A stretch of 64,000 bases of DNA from Hydrangea macrophylla (GCA_033977485.1 CM066998.1:58308274-58372273), one strand, 5' to 3'. Positions 12,154 to 23,790 are shown, numbered from the stretch's first letter. Made by a program: numbers and translations. The notes: generated from the sequence alone by a model not told the origin.

Positions 12154-12390
12154 TATTAGAATAAAGTTAGAATATTTGTCTACATTCTTGTACCTATTGT
12201 AACTTACTATACTTAATATCTAGATACATTGTACTATCAATTGTAATACTAGCCTAGGTACTTCTCTTTCCCTTTTAGGATTCTCTCTTGGCCTATATAA
12301 AGGCTACTCATTGTAAGGTTTAAACACACCATTCAATACACAATTCATAGTATTGTCTCACTCTCTCCCTCTCTCACATATATTCTAACA
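12154..12390 (+). repeat. Complete 237-bp copia LTR
   Basis: Starts TATTAGAATA (originally TGTTAGAATA) and ends TATTCTAACA, so the termini form a 10-bp inverted repeat. CTATATAAAGG at about 12294 is a probable TATA box. Its right edge interrupts the minus-strand RPA-like gene. The matching 5' LTR lies outside the window. Confidence 0.88.
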
Positions 12391-14217
12391 GGATGTTTTA
12401 ACCGTCTTCAATAATAACAGGTCCCATATCTTCATCCCATTCAAGTGATTGAACAATGATTCCTTTATTTGGTGAGAAATCTTTTCCATTTGTCGGTAAT
12501 TTGAAGTAGAATTTGTGTTCCTGTAATTCGTATGAGCACAAATTTCTATAAACTTGGACCTATTATATCCCCGTGTTTGTAGTAATATTATAATTAGATG
12601 TTTAAATGATAATTCATACAACAACATGAAATTTGTTGTTAAAACATCATAATGCATACCTCATTTATGGAAGCGATATATTCTAACACTAGATATCCTA
12701 TTAAAATTCATGCTACCTCGTCAAATATAACAACATTTCTTTTACTCCTCTCATTAATAGTTTCTAGTATCACAAGATACCTTAATAAGAAACAAAGTTT
12801 AGTATTCTTGTGAAAAGTACCAATATTAGGCAAAATTTTGTTTATTTAAATATTTATGTTACCTTAGACTATGTTTTGCAAAAGGGTTTTTTTGCAGGTT
12901 GTGCATTCTGTTCCATCTTCATTTGTGATTTTTTTTTACATCATGCTTAGCACGCACCATACCATGGTTGGTCTTTGTTGTAAATGCTTTCAACGGTTGA
13001 TTGACAGTAATACAACGTATTGTATTTATTATTAAAAAAAAATGTTAGTAGTAATTCAATTATATACTTAGTTTTGTGAAGTTATGGTAACATTACCTTT
13101 TTTAGAGATGGCGTGTTACATAATAGCTCTTCGACTTTGACTTCTATTACATCATTCATTTTGGGTCTGAATGTCAATAATTCTGACTTTCATGTTTTAT
13201 TGGAAGACTTCAACCTGAATATTTATTGTAAAAAGTTAAAGCATATATATAATGATTAAACTTAATTAGAAGTGTAATAAATTTGGTAAAACCAAATATG
13301 CATATTATACACAAACTTGTCAATATTGGTTATCTAGTATGCAAAAGATTGATTAGTCATAGTCACCTAGCTTTTGTAATGAGGACATGAATTACCCGAA
13401 AATAATTCACTTCTCTACTAATAACTATCACTCACTAAGATGAATGATTAGAGTTATAGTACATTACCGCTTTTTTAGTTCATCAAACTTTTTTTCCATT
13501 TGAAATTTGGAATTCACCTACAGTAAGACATCACTTTAAATTTATTCCACCATATATGTATGAGCATAAATATAACTTATGTACACGTGTGTATACCATA
13601 GATGTATTCTGTTCATTTCATTTTTGAAACTGCTATAAATGGCTGTTGACCAGCTAACTCCTCGAGCATTTGTCCCTCGTTAATTGTCAAGTCACTCCAA
13701 GTTTTAGTGATACTGATTGTAGGCTGCAGCATAAGTTATGTACAAGGTTTAAATAGGTATTAAGATATAACTATGATACTCACTTTCTAGAATAATTTAT
13801 CTTTTATAATTTACTTCACCACTTCCTTTTGTGATCACGTGATCCCTAAGATATCTATATTTTATAATATGTTAAGTTGTCATTTTATGCAAACCATATG
13901 CTCATAGACAATACTTTGATGGTAACCTAAATTTTATCATACCTATTGTAGCTTGTTTATTGAAGGTGTTTTTGAATCTCTTTAAAGGATACAAAATCAT
14001 AAGCAATGTTCTTCAATTTTAAGCTTAGTTCAGCATCCCTAATATTAGTATTGTACAGTAACGTTAGTTCAAACTCCAGATGAATATGCTCATAATTTGG
14101 ATTGACTTTCTTGAAAGTTCCATTAGATATAGTATACGTCTTGTTGTATAGTAGGAGTCCTTCAAAATTTTCAATTAGCATGCCAAAAATTATGACTTCC
14201 ACTTCAGTCCCCTGCAT
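12391..14217 (-). pseudogene. RPA1-like single-strand DNA-binding protein gene of a Helitron, decayed
   Basis: The minus strand opens with MQGTEVEVIIFGMLI...LLYNKTYTISNGTF (14217-13957), which reads like an OB-fold of plant replication protein A large-subunit homologues. Further in, in other frames, are ITKTWSDLTINEGQMLEEL with GQQPFIAV (about 13700-13620), PKMNDVIEVKVEEL (about 13165) and a tail at 12657-12391. Plant Helitrons often encode such RPA-like proteins beside Rep-helicase. Orientation and position downstream of the helicase fit this. Exons are fragmentary, and the copia LTR cuts the 3' end at 12390. The assignment rests on motif memory, not alignment. Confidence 0.65.
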
Positions 14218-15621
14218 TCATCTGATAAAAAAAAATTTTAGTTATTTGTTCAAAACACTCTAGCAATCTAAAACTAATTATATTGTTACTTACTGAAATT
14301 TTTTTTTCTCCATTTTTGTATTGCTCAATACTTCCTTGTCGAAGGCCCATCACCTAGCTTGATGGTCCATATTTTTGGAATGTTCTTTAATTAATATTGT
14401 CATGCCCTGGAATGGCAAAAATAGAGAAAATTAATTTTCCTTTTTGGATCCATAGGGAATGACTGGTGAAGTCACTGAATTGTCCACGCATGTAGTACTA
14501 AACAGTAATGCTAAAGATAACAAACTGGATCTTCATATAAACAAGATAAGAAGTTCTATAACTATACATCAGAGTCTACAACATAATATATGAAAGTCCT
14601 AAGACAACATATGCCCTGTTACAAAACATAATAGTCAAGTCGGTAATTGACTTTAGAACTAATACATATTCTAATCTTTAACTGGCGTATACGTAGTCGC
14701 CAGCATAGTAATCCTCTAGATAGTAGCCATCATCATACGGTACCCCACCTACATTGTGCGCAATAGGATAGTTTGGACGGGGAATGTCCAGGCATGAACG
14801 CTGTCAACTTGTTTAAAGCTGAGTGACCAGAAACTAAAATAGTATTATAAGCATAATGTAGTTACAAGTTATGAAAGATAAGTATAGTTCTACTAATAAG
14901 ATCTTTCTCTTTAATCGAACCCATTAATCTGTTACTCCCATCTAGTTATACGAATACCGACAACCATACCCTTGAATGAAGAACAAACTCGATAGCTCAA
15001 CTCTGTAGTTACACCATTATTTTGTCCATCACTTTTAAGAACATAACCGCTGCACTACATATTATGGACACCACGTCAGTCCATCCCTCTACTTTTAAGG
15101 ACATTACCACCCACTGCATGTCAGGGATATAACATTTGAACAATAGTATATCAATCTATTGCCACAACTTAGCAACATCTACCAGTGATCCCAGCCCACT
15201 ACTTTTAAGGACATATTCTCAGCCCACTACTTTTAAGGACATATCATAGATCGCCTGGCTATCTTAAGACTACTTGGTCCCACCCACTCCTTTTAAGGAC
15301 CTATGTCCAAGTGTCCGCCCACGATCAATTCCCAGAACTTATCAAACCTACTTAAGTTCTGTACTAACAACGACACATGACCATTCCCATTGTGACCTGA
15401 CCACTCTGATCGAAATGAATCGGATATCAAATTGAATCCTGACTACCACATTATCCCTTGTTAAGAACATTCTCACATTACTCTTAATCATGTTTCATTA
15501 TCGTGTCGCAGTATTCACTGTTCAAACAATAATGCATTATGAAAGCATGAACCGATGATCACACAACTACGAATTCATAGTATATATATAAACAGAGATA
15601 TTCCAAATCTGAAAGTACCAA

Positions 15622-15735
15622 TCGATTAAGTCATTTCGATTGAGAAAGGTTGAGTTTGATCGATCGAAGAATCTTCGATCGCTTCAGAATAGTTGGGTTC
15701 GGTCGATTAAAACTTGTTCAAGTGATCGAAACTTG
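15622..15735. repeat. TCGATCGA-type motif cluster, leader side of the solo LTR
   Basis: Variants AATCGATTAAG, TGATCGATCGAAG, TCGATCGCTT, GGTCGATTAA and GTGATCGAAAC, spaced 10-25 bp. In coding orientation they lie downstream of the TATA-like site at about 16750. Confidence 0.7.
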
Positions 15736-16245
15736 TCTTCTCCAGGCAATGACATCCAGAACTTATGAGTTGTGTTTGGTTTAGTTTCTTCACATCCAAA
15801 ACTTGTAAAAGCACTAAACTTAACTATTGAGTGAGTTTAGAACTCACTTTGGTTTTAGCTTGGTGAGCTTTGGAGCTCCAATGGCCAATCCCTCTTTCTC
15901 TCCTCTTCTCGTTTGCTCCTTCTCATCTCTCTGTCTCTTTTCTTCTCTTCTTCTTTTGCTTCTTCCTCTGTCTTTCTCTCTCCAACCGAATATATATATA
16001 TATTATATAGAGCAGTGTTCTAAAAATCTTCCTAGGCCTCTGCCTAGACCCCGCTTAGGCCTTTGGCCTTTCCTAACTGCCTGGATTTGTACCTAATCCT
16101 TGCAAAAATCCCATAGAGATTTAGGCCTGGTCTAGGCTAGGCCTAAGGGTGGAATTGTCATTTTCTTAAAATAATAACAAGGGCAAAACCCTAATAATCC
16201 CCTAAGTCACCACACCATAGTCATTCATTCAATTGACTACCAAGA

Positions 16246-16248
16246 TTA

Positions 16249-16295
<47 letters not shown>

Positions 16296-16320
16296 TATAT
16301 ATATAGAGAGAGAGAGAGAG
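16246..16320. repeat. (GA)n / (TA)n microsatellite
   Basis: A long AGAGAG run broken by a short ATATAT block, inside the hAT element. Confidence 0.9.
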
Positions 16321-16326
16321 ACTGTA

Positions 16327-16464
16327 GATGACTCACAAGAACTTCATGAAGTCAATTTTGTATTTGATGAGGATACAGAAGAAGAGGATGATGAGGAGTA
16401 TGAGTTTGAGTCAGATAGAGAGAGAGTGTTAGAGCAATATGGAGAAGAAGAATTGGAAGCTTAG
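16327..16464 (+). pseudogene. C-terminal tail of a hAT transposase (remnant)
   Basis: An open stretch of 45 codons plus stop, very acidic: ELHEVNFVFDEDTEEEDD, then EFESDRERVLEQYGEEE. Acidic tails after the dimerisation region are common in plant hAT transposases. Position inside clear hAT termini supports the call. There is no start codon and no catalytic part; the rest appears deleted. Confidence 0.55.
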
Positions 16465-16740
16465 TTCGTTGGTAAGCATCAACTTAAATTACATTGTTGA
16501 TATTTAATAATGTGACTTTTTTTTCATATTGGTCTATTAGAATTGATCCTGTATTATTAATTTTGCTTTAAAATACTAGGCCTCCGCCGCGGCCCACCTA
16601 CCGCCTAGGGATTTTTAGAAAACTGATATAGAGTATGTAAGTGTATATATATAGGTGTGTGTGTATTCAAAACACAAATACTCACTCTCTCTAACTTTTC
16701 TGGACTAAAACAAACCTCACACACACACACATAAATATGA

Positions 16741-16760
16741 CCCCATATATATATGGGAAA
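16741..16760 (-). promoter_or_regulatory. Candidate TATA region of the solo LTR
   Basis: CCATATATATATGG on either strand. In coding orientation it follows the palindrome cluster at 17012-16808, the same order as in the other families of this window. Confidence 0.4.
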
Positions 16761-16807
16761 GGAAGTGCAAGGTGGCAGTCTAGCGCAACAACTAGAATAA
16801 AAATCTT

Positions 16808-17012
16808 CCCGCGTTCGATCAATCAATCGAAACAAGTTCGATTGATTAAGAACAGGTCGGTCAGGGTTCGATCGATTGAAAATGGCTCAATCGATTGGGA
16901 AAGGGGAACCACATTATAAATTATATCGGTAGAGTTTCAAGCGATTGAAAAGGGTTCGATTGATTGAAATTGCACAACTTCAATCGATTGAGAATAGTTT
17001 GATCGATCGAAA
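16808..17012. repeat. TCGATCGA-type motif cluster, promoter side of the solo LTR
   Basis: At least eight variants (GTTCGATCAATC, CAATCGAAAC, GTTCGATTGATT, GGTTCGATCGATTG, CTCAATCGATTGG, CAAGCGATTG, TCAATCGATTGAG, TTTGATCGATCGAAAG) within 205 bp. In coding orientation it is just upstream of the TATA-like site. Confidence 0.8.
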
Positions 17013-17091
17013 GCTAAATTACAGGTATAGCAAAGGTATTCATACAAAATCTCATTTATTATACATACATATAAAAATATAGGGTATTACA

Positions 17092-18769
17092 AATATGGCT
17101 GGTTTCAAATTAATATCAATGATGCAAAATAAAATAAACAATCATTAAAATGGCAAATGTCAAATGAGATGGTAGGATGTCTTCACTATTATATGATGGC
17201 CAAACACTTTACAAGTTGTAGAATATGTTGCTGTAGTGCTTGATGATACCATATACTATTGCATGTGGTATAACTGACAAAGCATATTAAAAGTTAAATT
17301 TAAAACTAAAATTTGAGAAGCATAGCATTATTCTAAGAAGAATATTACAAAAACCTGGCATTCCCCCTTTTTTTATTTCTTATTTTTATTTTTATTTTTA
17401 TTATCATTTCGTGTAGTGGTGTCATGTGAGGACTTAAGTGCCAGGGACCAGAGAAGGTAAAGGGGGCAGGGTTTGAACCCTAGTAATGAGCAAGGCATGC
17501 AGATCTGCAACTAGGGTAAAGTCATGGGTCATGATAAGGGTATGTTTGATAACTCAATTTAGTGTAGTAAAAGAAATTTTTAGCACTTATTATTTTTAGT
17601 GCACTACTTAACACTAACTGGATATCAAACAGGTGTTTAAACTTAAGGGTGATACTATTTTTGATTTGAGGGCATACATATTAAAGAGATTAATGTCAAA
17701 GAGAATACAACAATTTTGCATTAAATTTAGAAAATTACAATTTTTAGCACTTAAAATTCAATACTTAGTTTGTAGTTTTATCAAAGCAGTTAAATTTGAT
17801 AGAACTCAAAAAAATAAACAATGTTTAAATTTGTTAGTCTAAAAGTAAAAAAAAAAATTAATAGAGAATTACTTTTATTGTTGCTTCACAAAGAATAGTG
17901 AATGTAAAAAAACCATAGACAGTAAAATTAACTTTAACTAAAAATGAATGTTGTTGGAGGATGTTTTCTTTTAGTCTTTGCTATTAGGGAAAACTTAATT
18001 AGTAGAAACAACCATTGATAAGAAAAAGATACATGCCTGGCTACCAACTCAAGCATTTTACCAGCCTTTCTACAGGCACCCTACATTTGTTTTTGAAAAG
18101 AAGAAAAAATAGACCCTGAGAAATACAAACCAAGCTCCAAAAAAAATAAAGGAGAAACTTTGATACAATAAAAATCATAGAAATAATGGAAAAAAAGAGC
18201 AACACAAACAATGAATCTTAAACTCAAACTGCAACCTTGACAATGAATCTCAAAAAATTATTATGTTAATACTAAATGAAGACAAATTAATATTTAATAA
18301 CCATTTCATTAAAGAAGAAATGATATGAAGGAATGATTTTAAAGACAAACATATAGTACTTTATAAGTAATTAAAAAGCTAACCATAAGGTTCCGTTTGA
18401 TTAATATGGATATTGAAGACTAGATTATAGTACCAAAAATTTAATTTTTTGCTCAAAGACAGGTCTTCTAGCTTTAGAGATTTCAGTCCTTTCCAACCAA
18501 ATGAGACATCTAATATAGCATTATCCCTCAGGAGCAGTTTCTATAAAATAAGAGAACAAAAGTTTGTGATGGTGTATAGTGAGAACCTCTTTCAAGCAGT
18601 TTAATATGGAACAACAAGGAAAATCTAGTAAATTGAGACTCCTTTTCATCTAAAAGTTAGTGAAGCTGTTAAAAATATTAAAGGGAAGGAAATGGCAACT
18701 GTATATCAATCAAAATATGCATATTTATCTAATTCAACCTATGAATTTAGAACTTCTTTATAAACGACA
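17092..18769. other. Helitron spacer between RPA-like and helicase remnants
   Basis: AT-rich sequence with no convincing coding region. Short open frames at 17633-17842 and 18660-18872 show no recognisable domains. The second overlaps the antisense of the helicase end. Confidence 0.5.
17365..17535 (-). mobile_element. Possible tRNA-derived SINE fragment
   Basis: On the minus strand a B-box-like GGTTCAAACCC sits at about 17475. A body containing CCTGGCACTTAAGTCC follows, then an (AAAAT)n-like tail at 17407-17380. No target duplication was found, so this is tentative. Confidence 0.4.
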
Positions 18770-20745
18770 TTTTTTTTTTGTATATGTCTCATTTTCTTTG
18801 TTTGCAGCTTCTGACATGATTAAGACTGACATTGTTATTTTCCTTGACAAGGAAACATACAATTATCAGTGAGAGAACATGGGTTGAGGCAAATAGAATC
18901 CCACATTTGGTATAATTTGTCCTTGTGCTTTGTTTATGGTCATCGCAAAGCAAAGACGAATTGGGTATTGCTTCCGTTTGAATTGGAAAGGATAGCCTTC
19001 ATTCTCTGTCAAGGATAGATGAATTCATGGTAGTAGACTTGTTTCCTGCATGTTCTCAAATTATAATTTCTGCACGGATAACATTATCCACAAAATTCCT
19101 ACAACCATGCTGGTCCCATTGCATTAACCATTTTATGGATCTAATTTCTTAGTAGCATAATTGGACAATTCAGCTTCAAAATCAACCTATGTAGAGGTAG
19201 TCCATTCGGAGTCAAAGAATTCAAAAACTCTTCTTGATAGTAGTTGCAAGTGTCATCAACTACTCCATCAAAGCTTATGAATGTTTTGGCATCACTCAGA
19301 AAGAGACTAATCATTTCCTCATATTCAATTTATCCTCATATTCTTGACTTAATGTTTTGATGCAGTGATGGGAAGATGCAATCTATAAGTTGCTGCTCTG
19401 ATAACTCATCTTTGAAGTATTCAATCACCATTTCATTTGGAATAACAATCATATTATCATCATTTGTCGGTTCATTGCCATTTCCAATCGTAGAAGTAGC
19501 TTGCTAAAGTATGGATTAGTTCTTGCTCTTATATTTTTTTGTTAAGGTTAGCCTCTTCATTCTTACCCAGAGATATGACTTTACCAGATTTGCATTAACA
19601 GTTTATTCTCTTGTAGCTCGAGGCACTACTGGTAACACTTGGAGAAAATCCCCTCCCAACACGATAACTTTTCGTCCAAAATCTTCTTGGTTATCTAAGA
19701 TGTCTTTCAATGTTCTGTCAAGTGTCTCAATAGCCCAATGTCTTGCCATTGGCAGTTCATCCCAAATAATTAACTTTGCTTCATGTAAAAACTTTGTTGT
19801 TCCACTTGTTTTGGTATGTTGCGCATATTGGTTTCATTAGCGCTGATGGGTATTTTATAGCGTGAATGTACAGTTCGTCCACCAGACATTATCATAGATA
19901 CTACTCCTAATGTTGTTGTAGCAAGAGCTATCATTTTCTATGATCTTATGGTCCCAAGTAAGGAACGAAAAAGGAATGTTTTATCAGTTCCTCTAGGGCC
20001 ATCAATAAAAAATACACCATTTTTTCTAGAATTAACTCGGTTTAATATCTCTTTAAATACTATTTGTTCCCCTATGTTTAAACTTGAGTCTGAGTACCAA
20101 TCTTCATCAATAGACATTTTATCTCTGATTTTTCTTGGATAAGTTTGTTCAGAGTGAGAGGCATCATGTTGTATACTTGTTAGGTCATATTTTCAATAAT
20201 TTTACCAATACTTTCCAAGTAAAAGTTCAAACTAGTAAGTTTCTTTAAAATTTGCAACTTCATTGAACTATCATCACATCTAAAATCTTCAGACATTGCC
20301 TCACAATGATCATCCCATAATTTTCTTACATCAGCTGGTTCACAATAAACCAATATTATTGCAAATAATTTGCGAAAAGCGAGGCATTTGGAAGATGGTT
20401 GCCTCATTTAAGCACTCTAAAATACTTTGATCATATTCAAGTAAGCCTCTTTTTGTGCAGATTCTTTAAAAGTGTTACCACTAATACCGTTAACCATTAA
20501 CAAATCTTCAGATGATGTTGGTTCTCTGACATGAAGTAATAGTACTCTCAAATAATATCTCTCACCTTCCACCAGATTTGCTTCATTTATTCGACCAATC
20601 ACTTCCCCTTTATTTCTATCATACCAATGTTTATTTTTGCTATCCCACACATAGTACTCTGAAAATTTACTATGCAAAAGTGCTTTGGCCATTTTAATCT
20701 TGGAACACATGCTAAAATAAGCATTATTTTAGAATCTGATCCTAA
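18770..20745 (-). pseudogene. Helitron Pif1-type helicase domain (C-terminal half of Rep-helicase), decayed
   Basis: Minus-strand pieces in order: SEYYVWDSKNKHWYDRNKG and EVIGRINEANLVEGERYYLR (20710-20420); CEPADVRKLWDDHCEAMSED (about 20345-20290); Walker A GPRGTDKTFLFRSLLG (about 20000-19955; GTDKT in place of GTGKT); a Walker B-like LIIWDELPMARHWAIETLDR (about 19780-19720); FGRKVIVLGGDFLQVLPVV (about 19680-19625); and near the end RLCFAMTINKAQGQIIPNVG (about 18955-18900) and LYVSLSR (about 18855). This is the order of Helitron helicases, the motor for rolling-circle transposition. Stops and frameshifts make it inactive. Its N-terminal half resumes at 42607, since the two were separated by the insertion at 20751-42606. 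Confidence 0.93.
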
Positions 20746-20750
20746 TTGAC

Positions 20751-21201
20751 AGTTAGGATAGTGCCTAAAATTCCATTAGTGGAATTGTTTCCTAATTATG
20801 ATTTGATTCTTTATTTGGTGGTTTCCTTATCAAATAACAATTCCTTTGATGGTGAAAGTTACCTATTTCATATAGGAAAGTTTGTGAGAGTATTCCTTAT
20901 TGTACAACACTTACTATACGGGTAAATCCTACTACAACTAAGATTGGGACTCTATAATCTATATAAATATAGGCTTACTTAAGGGATTTGACACACCCAT
21001 ATTCTACATACATAAGAGAGAGTTGCAAACTAGTGAGGGAGAGATTAGTTTCTAGCAATTGTGTATGTCATATAACTTGGTTGGAGAGTTATACACGTGA
21101 GGTCTTGAGTGCTTACAATCTTCATATTAATCGAGGTGTTCACCTTTCTCTATCTTTGTAGGTGTGGTTTTCTTGTTGTGATTATGGGCCCATTCCCAAC
21201 A
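20751..21201 (+). repeat. Copia LTR A (5')
   Basis: 451 bp. It lacks about 100 bp present in B and C (the segment with TTGCACGTGGACGTAGGC). CTATATAAATATAGG at about 20958 is the likely TATA region. It ends CATTCCCAACA. Confidence 0.92.
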
Positions 21202-21203
21202 AG

Positions 21204-21215
21204 TGGTATTAGAGC
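21204..21215 (+). other. Primer binding site (tRNA-iMet) of gag unit 1
   Basis: TGGTATTAGAGC, two bases after LTR A, matches the initiator-tRNA-Met site of plant copia elements. Confidence 0.85.
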
Positions 21216-21229
21216 TCGGTTGAGAATCC

Positions 21230-22700
21230 ATGGTAGCTGGAGATAGTTCGCTTGGGGATATGCAAATGGCAATAGAAAAGTTTGATGGCAAGAAGAATTT
21301 TAGCATGTGGCAAATGCGTATGAAGGACACCTTGGTGCAATAAGGTATAGAGGATGCATTGCGTGGTGAAGATAACAAGCCGGAAGGGATGACCGACAAG
21401 ATGTGGAAGAGGATTAACTCTAAAGCCATTAGCACCATGCGACTTAGTTTGGTGGACGATGTGGTGTACAATGTCATGGAGGAGACCTCCACAAAAGCTT
21501 TGTGAGAAAAGCTTAAGGTTCTATATTTAAGGAGTTACTTCACCAACCATCTTATGTTGAAGCATGAGTTGTACTCCTTTAGGCAGAAAGAAGGAATTGA
21601 TCTTCCAGCCTATATAGGTTAGTTTAACAAGTTATTATGCGAGTCATCCAATGTTGGTTTGATGAGGATAAAGCTATCATTCTCCTTACGTTGGTAAAAT
21701 CTACTCATAATCAGTTATTCAATACATTGTTGTATGGGAGAGATACCTAGGAATGGCAACGGGGCAGAGTGGAGTAGGAGTCGTCATTTTCCTACACCAC
21801 TCCGCTTATCTCCACTCCACTCCATTCCTACTCATGAAATATACCAACTCCTATACCATTTAATTGTGCCCACTCCTACTCCACTCTATCTCACTCCTAC
21901 TCCATTTACCAATTTATACATCAATTTAAAAAACTAAAAAGATCTATAATCAAAAGTCCATTCACAACAAAATATATTTGAAACACTATTAATATGATTA
22001 GAGTGTTGCAAAATATAGCAAAGTCGCAAACCATTGAATGATTAAACACAATCAAGAGTAGGAGTGGAGTGGATTACCAACGGCCAACGGGGTAAATTAC
22101 TTATAGTACTAAGAGTAAATTACTTATGACTTACAACATGATCGGGTAGGAGTAGGAGTTTGGGGTCTTCCCAAACCCACTTCCTCTCCTACTCCTACGG
22201 GAGTTTTGTTTCTTTATACCAACTCCACTCCTTTATGATTTATTGACTCTAACTCCTTACCATTAGCAGAGTGGAGCAGATTAGCAATAGGGCATAGGAT
22301 ATTTCCATCCTTAGAGATACCATAATGGTGGAATAGGTGAAAAAAGCTCTATTCTCTAGCAAGAAGATGGATAATAAAGAGGGAAAGTCGGAAGATGCAC
22401 AAGCACTTGTTACACAAGAGAGGCCAAGGCAAGGGAAGAAGAACTCTAGCGGAGGCGGTGATGGAGGAGCGTGATATAGAGCTCCTATGAAAGACAAGGA
22501 GTGTTACAATTGTGGAGAGAAGGGTCACTTTATGCGAGATTGCCCAACGAAGAAGGATACCAGAGGTGCTGCTAAAAACGTGTTGGAACATTTGGATGAA
22601 GATGTCATAGAAGTCATGGAAATTATAGAGGAGGAAAAGAAAATCGTGTGTTTGGTTCTTGATTTAGCTTGTTTTGCTACTTATGTTCGCATGTAAATTT
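21230..22700 (+). pseudogene. Copia gag, unit 1, interrupted by a MITE
   Basis: Begins ATGGTAGCTGGAGATAG. It encodes the Tork/Tnt1-type gag MAIEKFDGKKNFSMWQMRMK ... KPEGMTDKMWKRINSKA. Stops include TAA at about 21342 (normally Gln) and TGA at about 21504. The frame is split at 21748-22313 by a hAT-type MITE. It resumes with the conserved segment before the zinc knuckle and an intact CCHC knuckle, CYNCGEKGHFMRDC (about 22502-22543), then NVLEHLDEDVIEVMEI. Gag would form the particle shell; this copy is broken. Confidence 0.9.
21748..22313. mobile_element. hAT-type MITE with ACTCCTACTCC subterminal repeats, TSD GAGATACC
   Basis: 566 bp inserted in copia gag; the other gag copy (24320-24345) shows the empty site. 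Perfect 8-bp duplications GAGATACC lie at 21740-21747 and 22314-22321. The short imperfect termini are TAGGAATGG and, reverse-complemented, TAAGGATGG. Both ends carry many copies of ACTCC/GGAGT words (for example CCACTCCTACTCC), as hAT MITEs often do in subterminal regions. There is no coding capacity. Confidence 0.88.
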
Positions 22701-22734
22701 GTTCTCATCCTACAAAACGAAGGAGGGAAAAATC

Positions 22735-23237
22735 TATATGGTAAACGACATAGTTAGAAAAATCAAGGGTGTTGGAACCATCCGAATCAAGACTTCAAAC
22801 GGGTTGACAAGGCTTTTGATGGATGTGCTTCATGTTCCGGGTTTGAGGAGAAACGTAATTCCTTGGGAATATTGGATTCCAAAGGATGCTTGTTTTTCGC
22901 GAAGAGAGGCTTCATGAAGGTGAAGCGGGTTTCTCGTATAATGTTCTTAGGGAACAAGGAAAATCGATTGAGGGAAAAGATAACGAGGCTCCAACAACTT
23001 CGATGATGACAACTTCTACTCAAGATGAAGACGTCTACAATAGCATGGTGGGGCTCGTGCATTTTGTGTTTGATGACATTGGCGATCTCAAGTTCATGGG
23101 GGATGTGAACTTGAACAATGGTGTAGCTGAATAGCTTAGGGGATGGCAAAGGCGATGCACTATCAATGTAGAAGTTAAAGATTACAAGTGGAAGACTTTG
23201 AGGACTGATGGGAAGGAATTTGAGGCAAGTTGAAGAT
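22735..23237 (+). pseudogene. Copia gag-pre-integrase fragment and 3' internal end, unit 1
   Basis: GTIRIKTSNGLTRLLMDVLH and VPGLRRNVI match the gag-pre-integrase region of Tork-type copia. A frameshift follows, then EGKDNEAPTTSMMTTSTQDE and FVFDDIGDLKFMGDVNL. Then LTR B starts. Protease remnants are unclear; integrase core, RT and RNase H are absent. Confidence 0.8.
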
Positions 23238-23790
23238 TATTAGGATTGTGCCTAAAATTCCATTAGTAGAATTGATTCCTAATTACAATTCGATTCCTTA
23301 TTTGGTGGTTTCCTAATAAAATAAGGATTCCTTTGATGGTAGAAGTTACCTATTTTACATAGGATTATTTGTGAGAGTATCACATGTTGTACAAGACTTA
23401 CTATAGGGGTAAATCCTACTACAACTAGGATTGGGATTCTACAATCTATATAAATATAGGGCTTACTAAAGGGATTTGAGACAACCATATTCTACATACA
23501 CAAGAGGGGGCTACAAACTAGTGAGGGAGAGATTAATTTCTAGCAATTGTGTGTGTCATATAACTTGGTTGGAGAGTTATACACGTGAGGTCTTGAGTGC
23601 TTTGAATCTTCATATTAATCGAGGTGATTGCCTTTGCACGTGGACGTAGGCATTATTGGGCTGAACTACATTTAAATCTTGTTGTGTTAGTTTGCTTGAT
23701 TTTGCTTTTGTGGTTATGTTGTTCTTGTTCTATTTATCTCCATCTTTGTGGGTATGGTTTTCTTGTTGTGATTGTGGCCCACTCCTAACA
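23238..23790 (+). repeat. Copia LTR B (middle)
   Basis: 553 bp beginning TATTAGGATTGTGCC and ending CTCCTAACA. It serves as the 3' LTR of unit 1 and the 5' LTR of unit 2. A degraded primer site (AGTGGTCGATTGAG) follows at once. Confidence 0.92.

Larger units (their letters stand above)
16013..16625 (+). mobile_element. Small hAT-superfamily element, TSD ATATAGAG
   Basis: Terminal inverted repeats are CAGTGTTCTAAAAATC on the left and, reverse-complemented, CAGTTTTCTAAAAATC on the right. Each is followed by CCTAGGC (the left with two extra T). Perfect 8-bp duplications ATATAGAG lie at 16005-16012 and 16626-16633. An 8-bp duplication with CAG-type ends is diagnostic of hAT. It sits inside the solo LTR and is too short for a whole transposase. 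Confidence 0.93.
14398..17091 (-). mobile_element. Solo LTR of a Ty3/gypsy-like family, with TSD AATAT
   Basis: 2,694 bp (including a 613-bp hAT insertion) with TG...CA ends: TGTCATGCCC on the left and GGGTATTACA on the right. It is flanked by a perfect AATAT duplication (14393-14397, 17092-17096). It has no internal region, so it is a product of LTR-LTR recombination. Its coding-strand end resembles that of solo LTR G at 63070-63123 (shared GGxCCAAAAAGGAA and TTTTCTCTATTTTT), so the two belong to one family. Repeated ACTTTTAAGGAC phrases occur at about 15025-15300. Confidence 0.93.

Noticed and set aside
15025..15300. CRISPR-like array of ACTTTTAAGGAC phrases
   Set aside because: Irregular spacing, degenerate units, plant nuclear context and position inside a solo LTR; simple LTR repeats.
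12391..20745. Host helicase and RPA genes
   Set aside because: Broken frames and the linked Rep domain with an HUH motif show Helitron origin rather than cellular PIF1 or RPA1.
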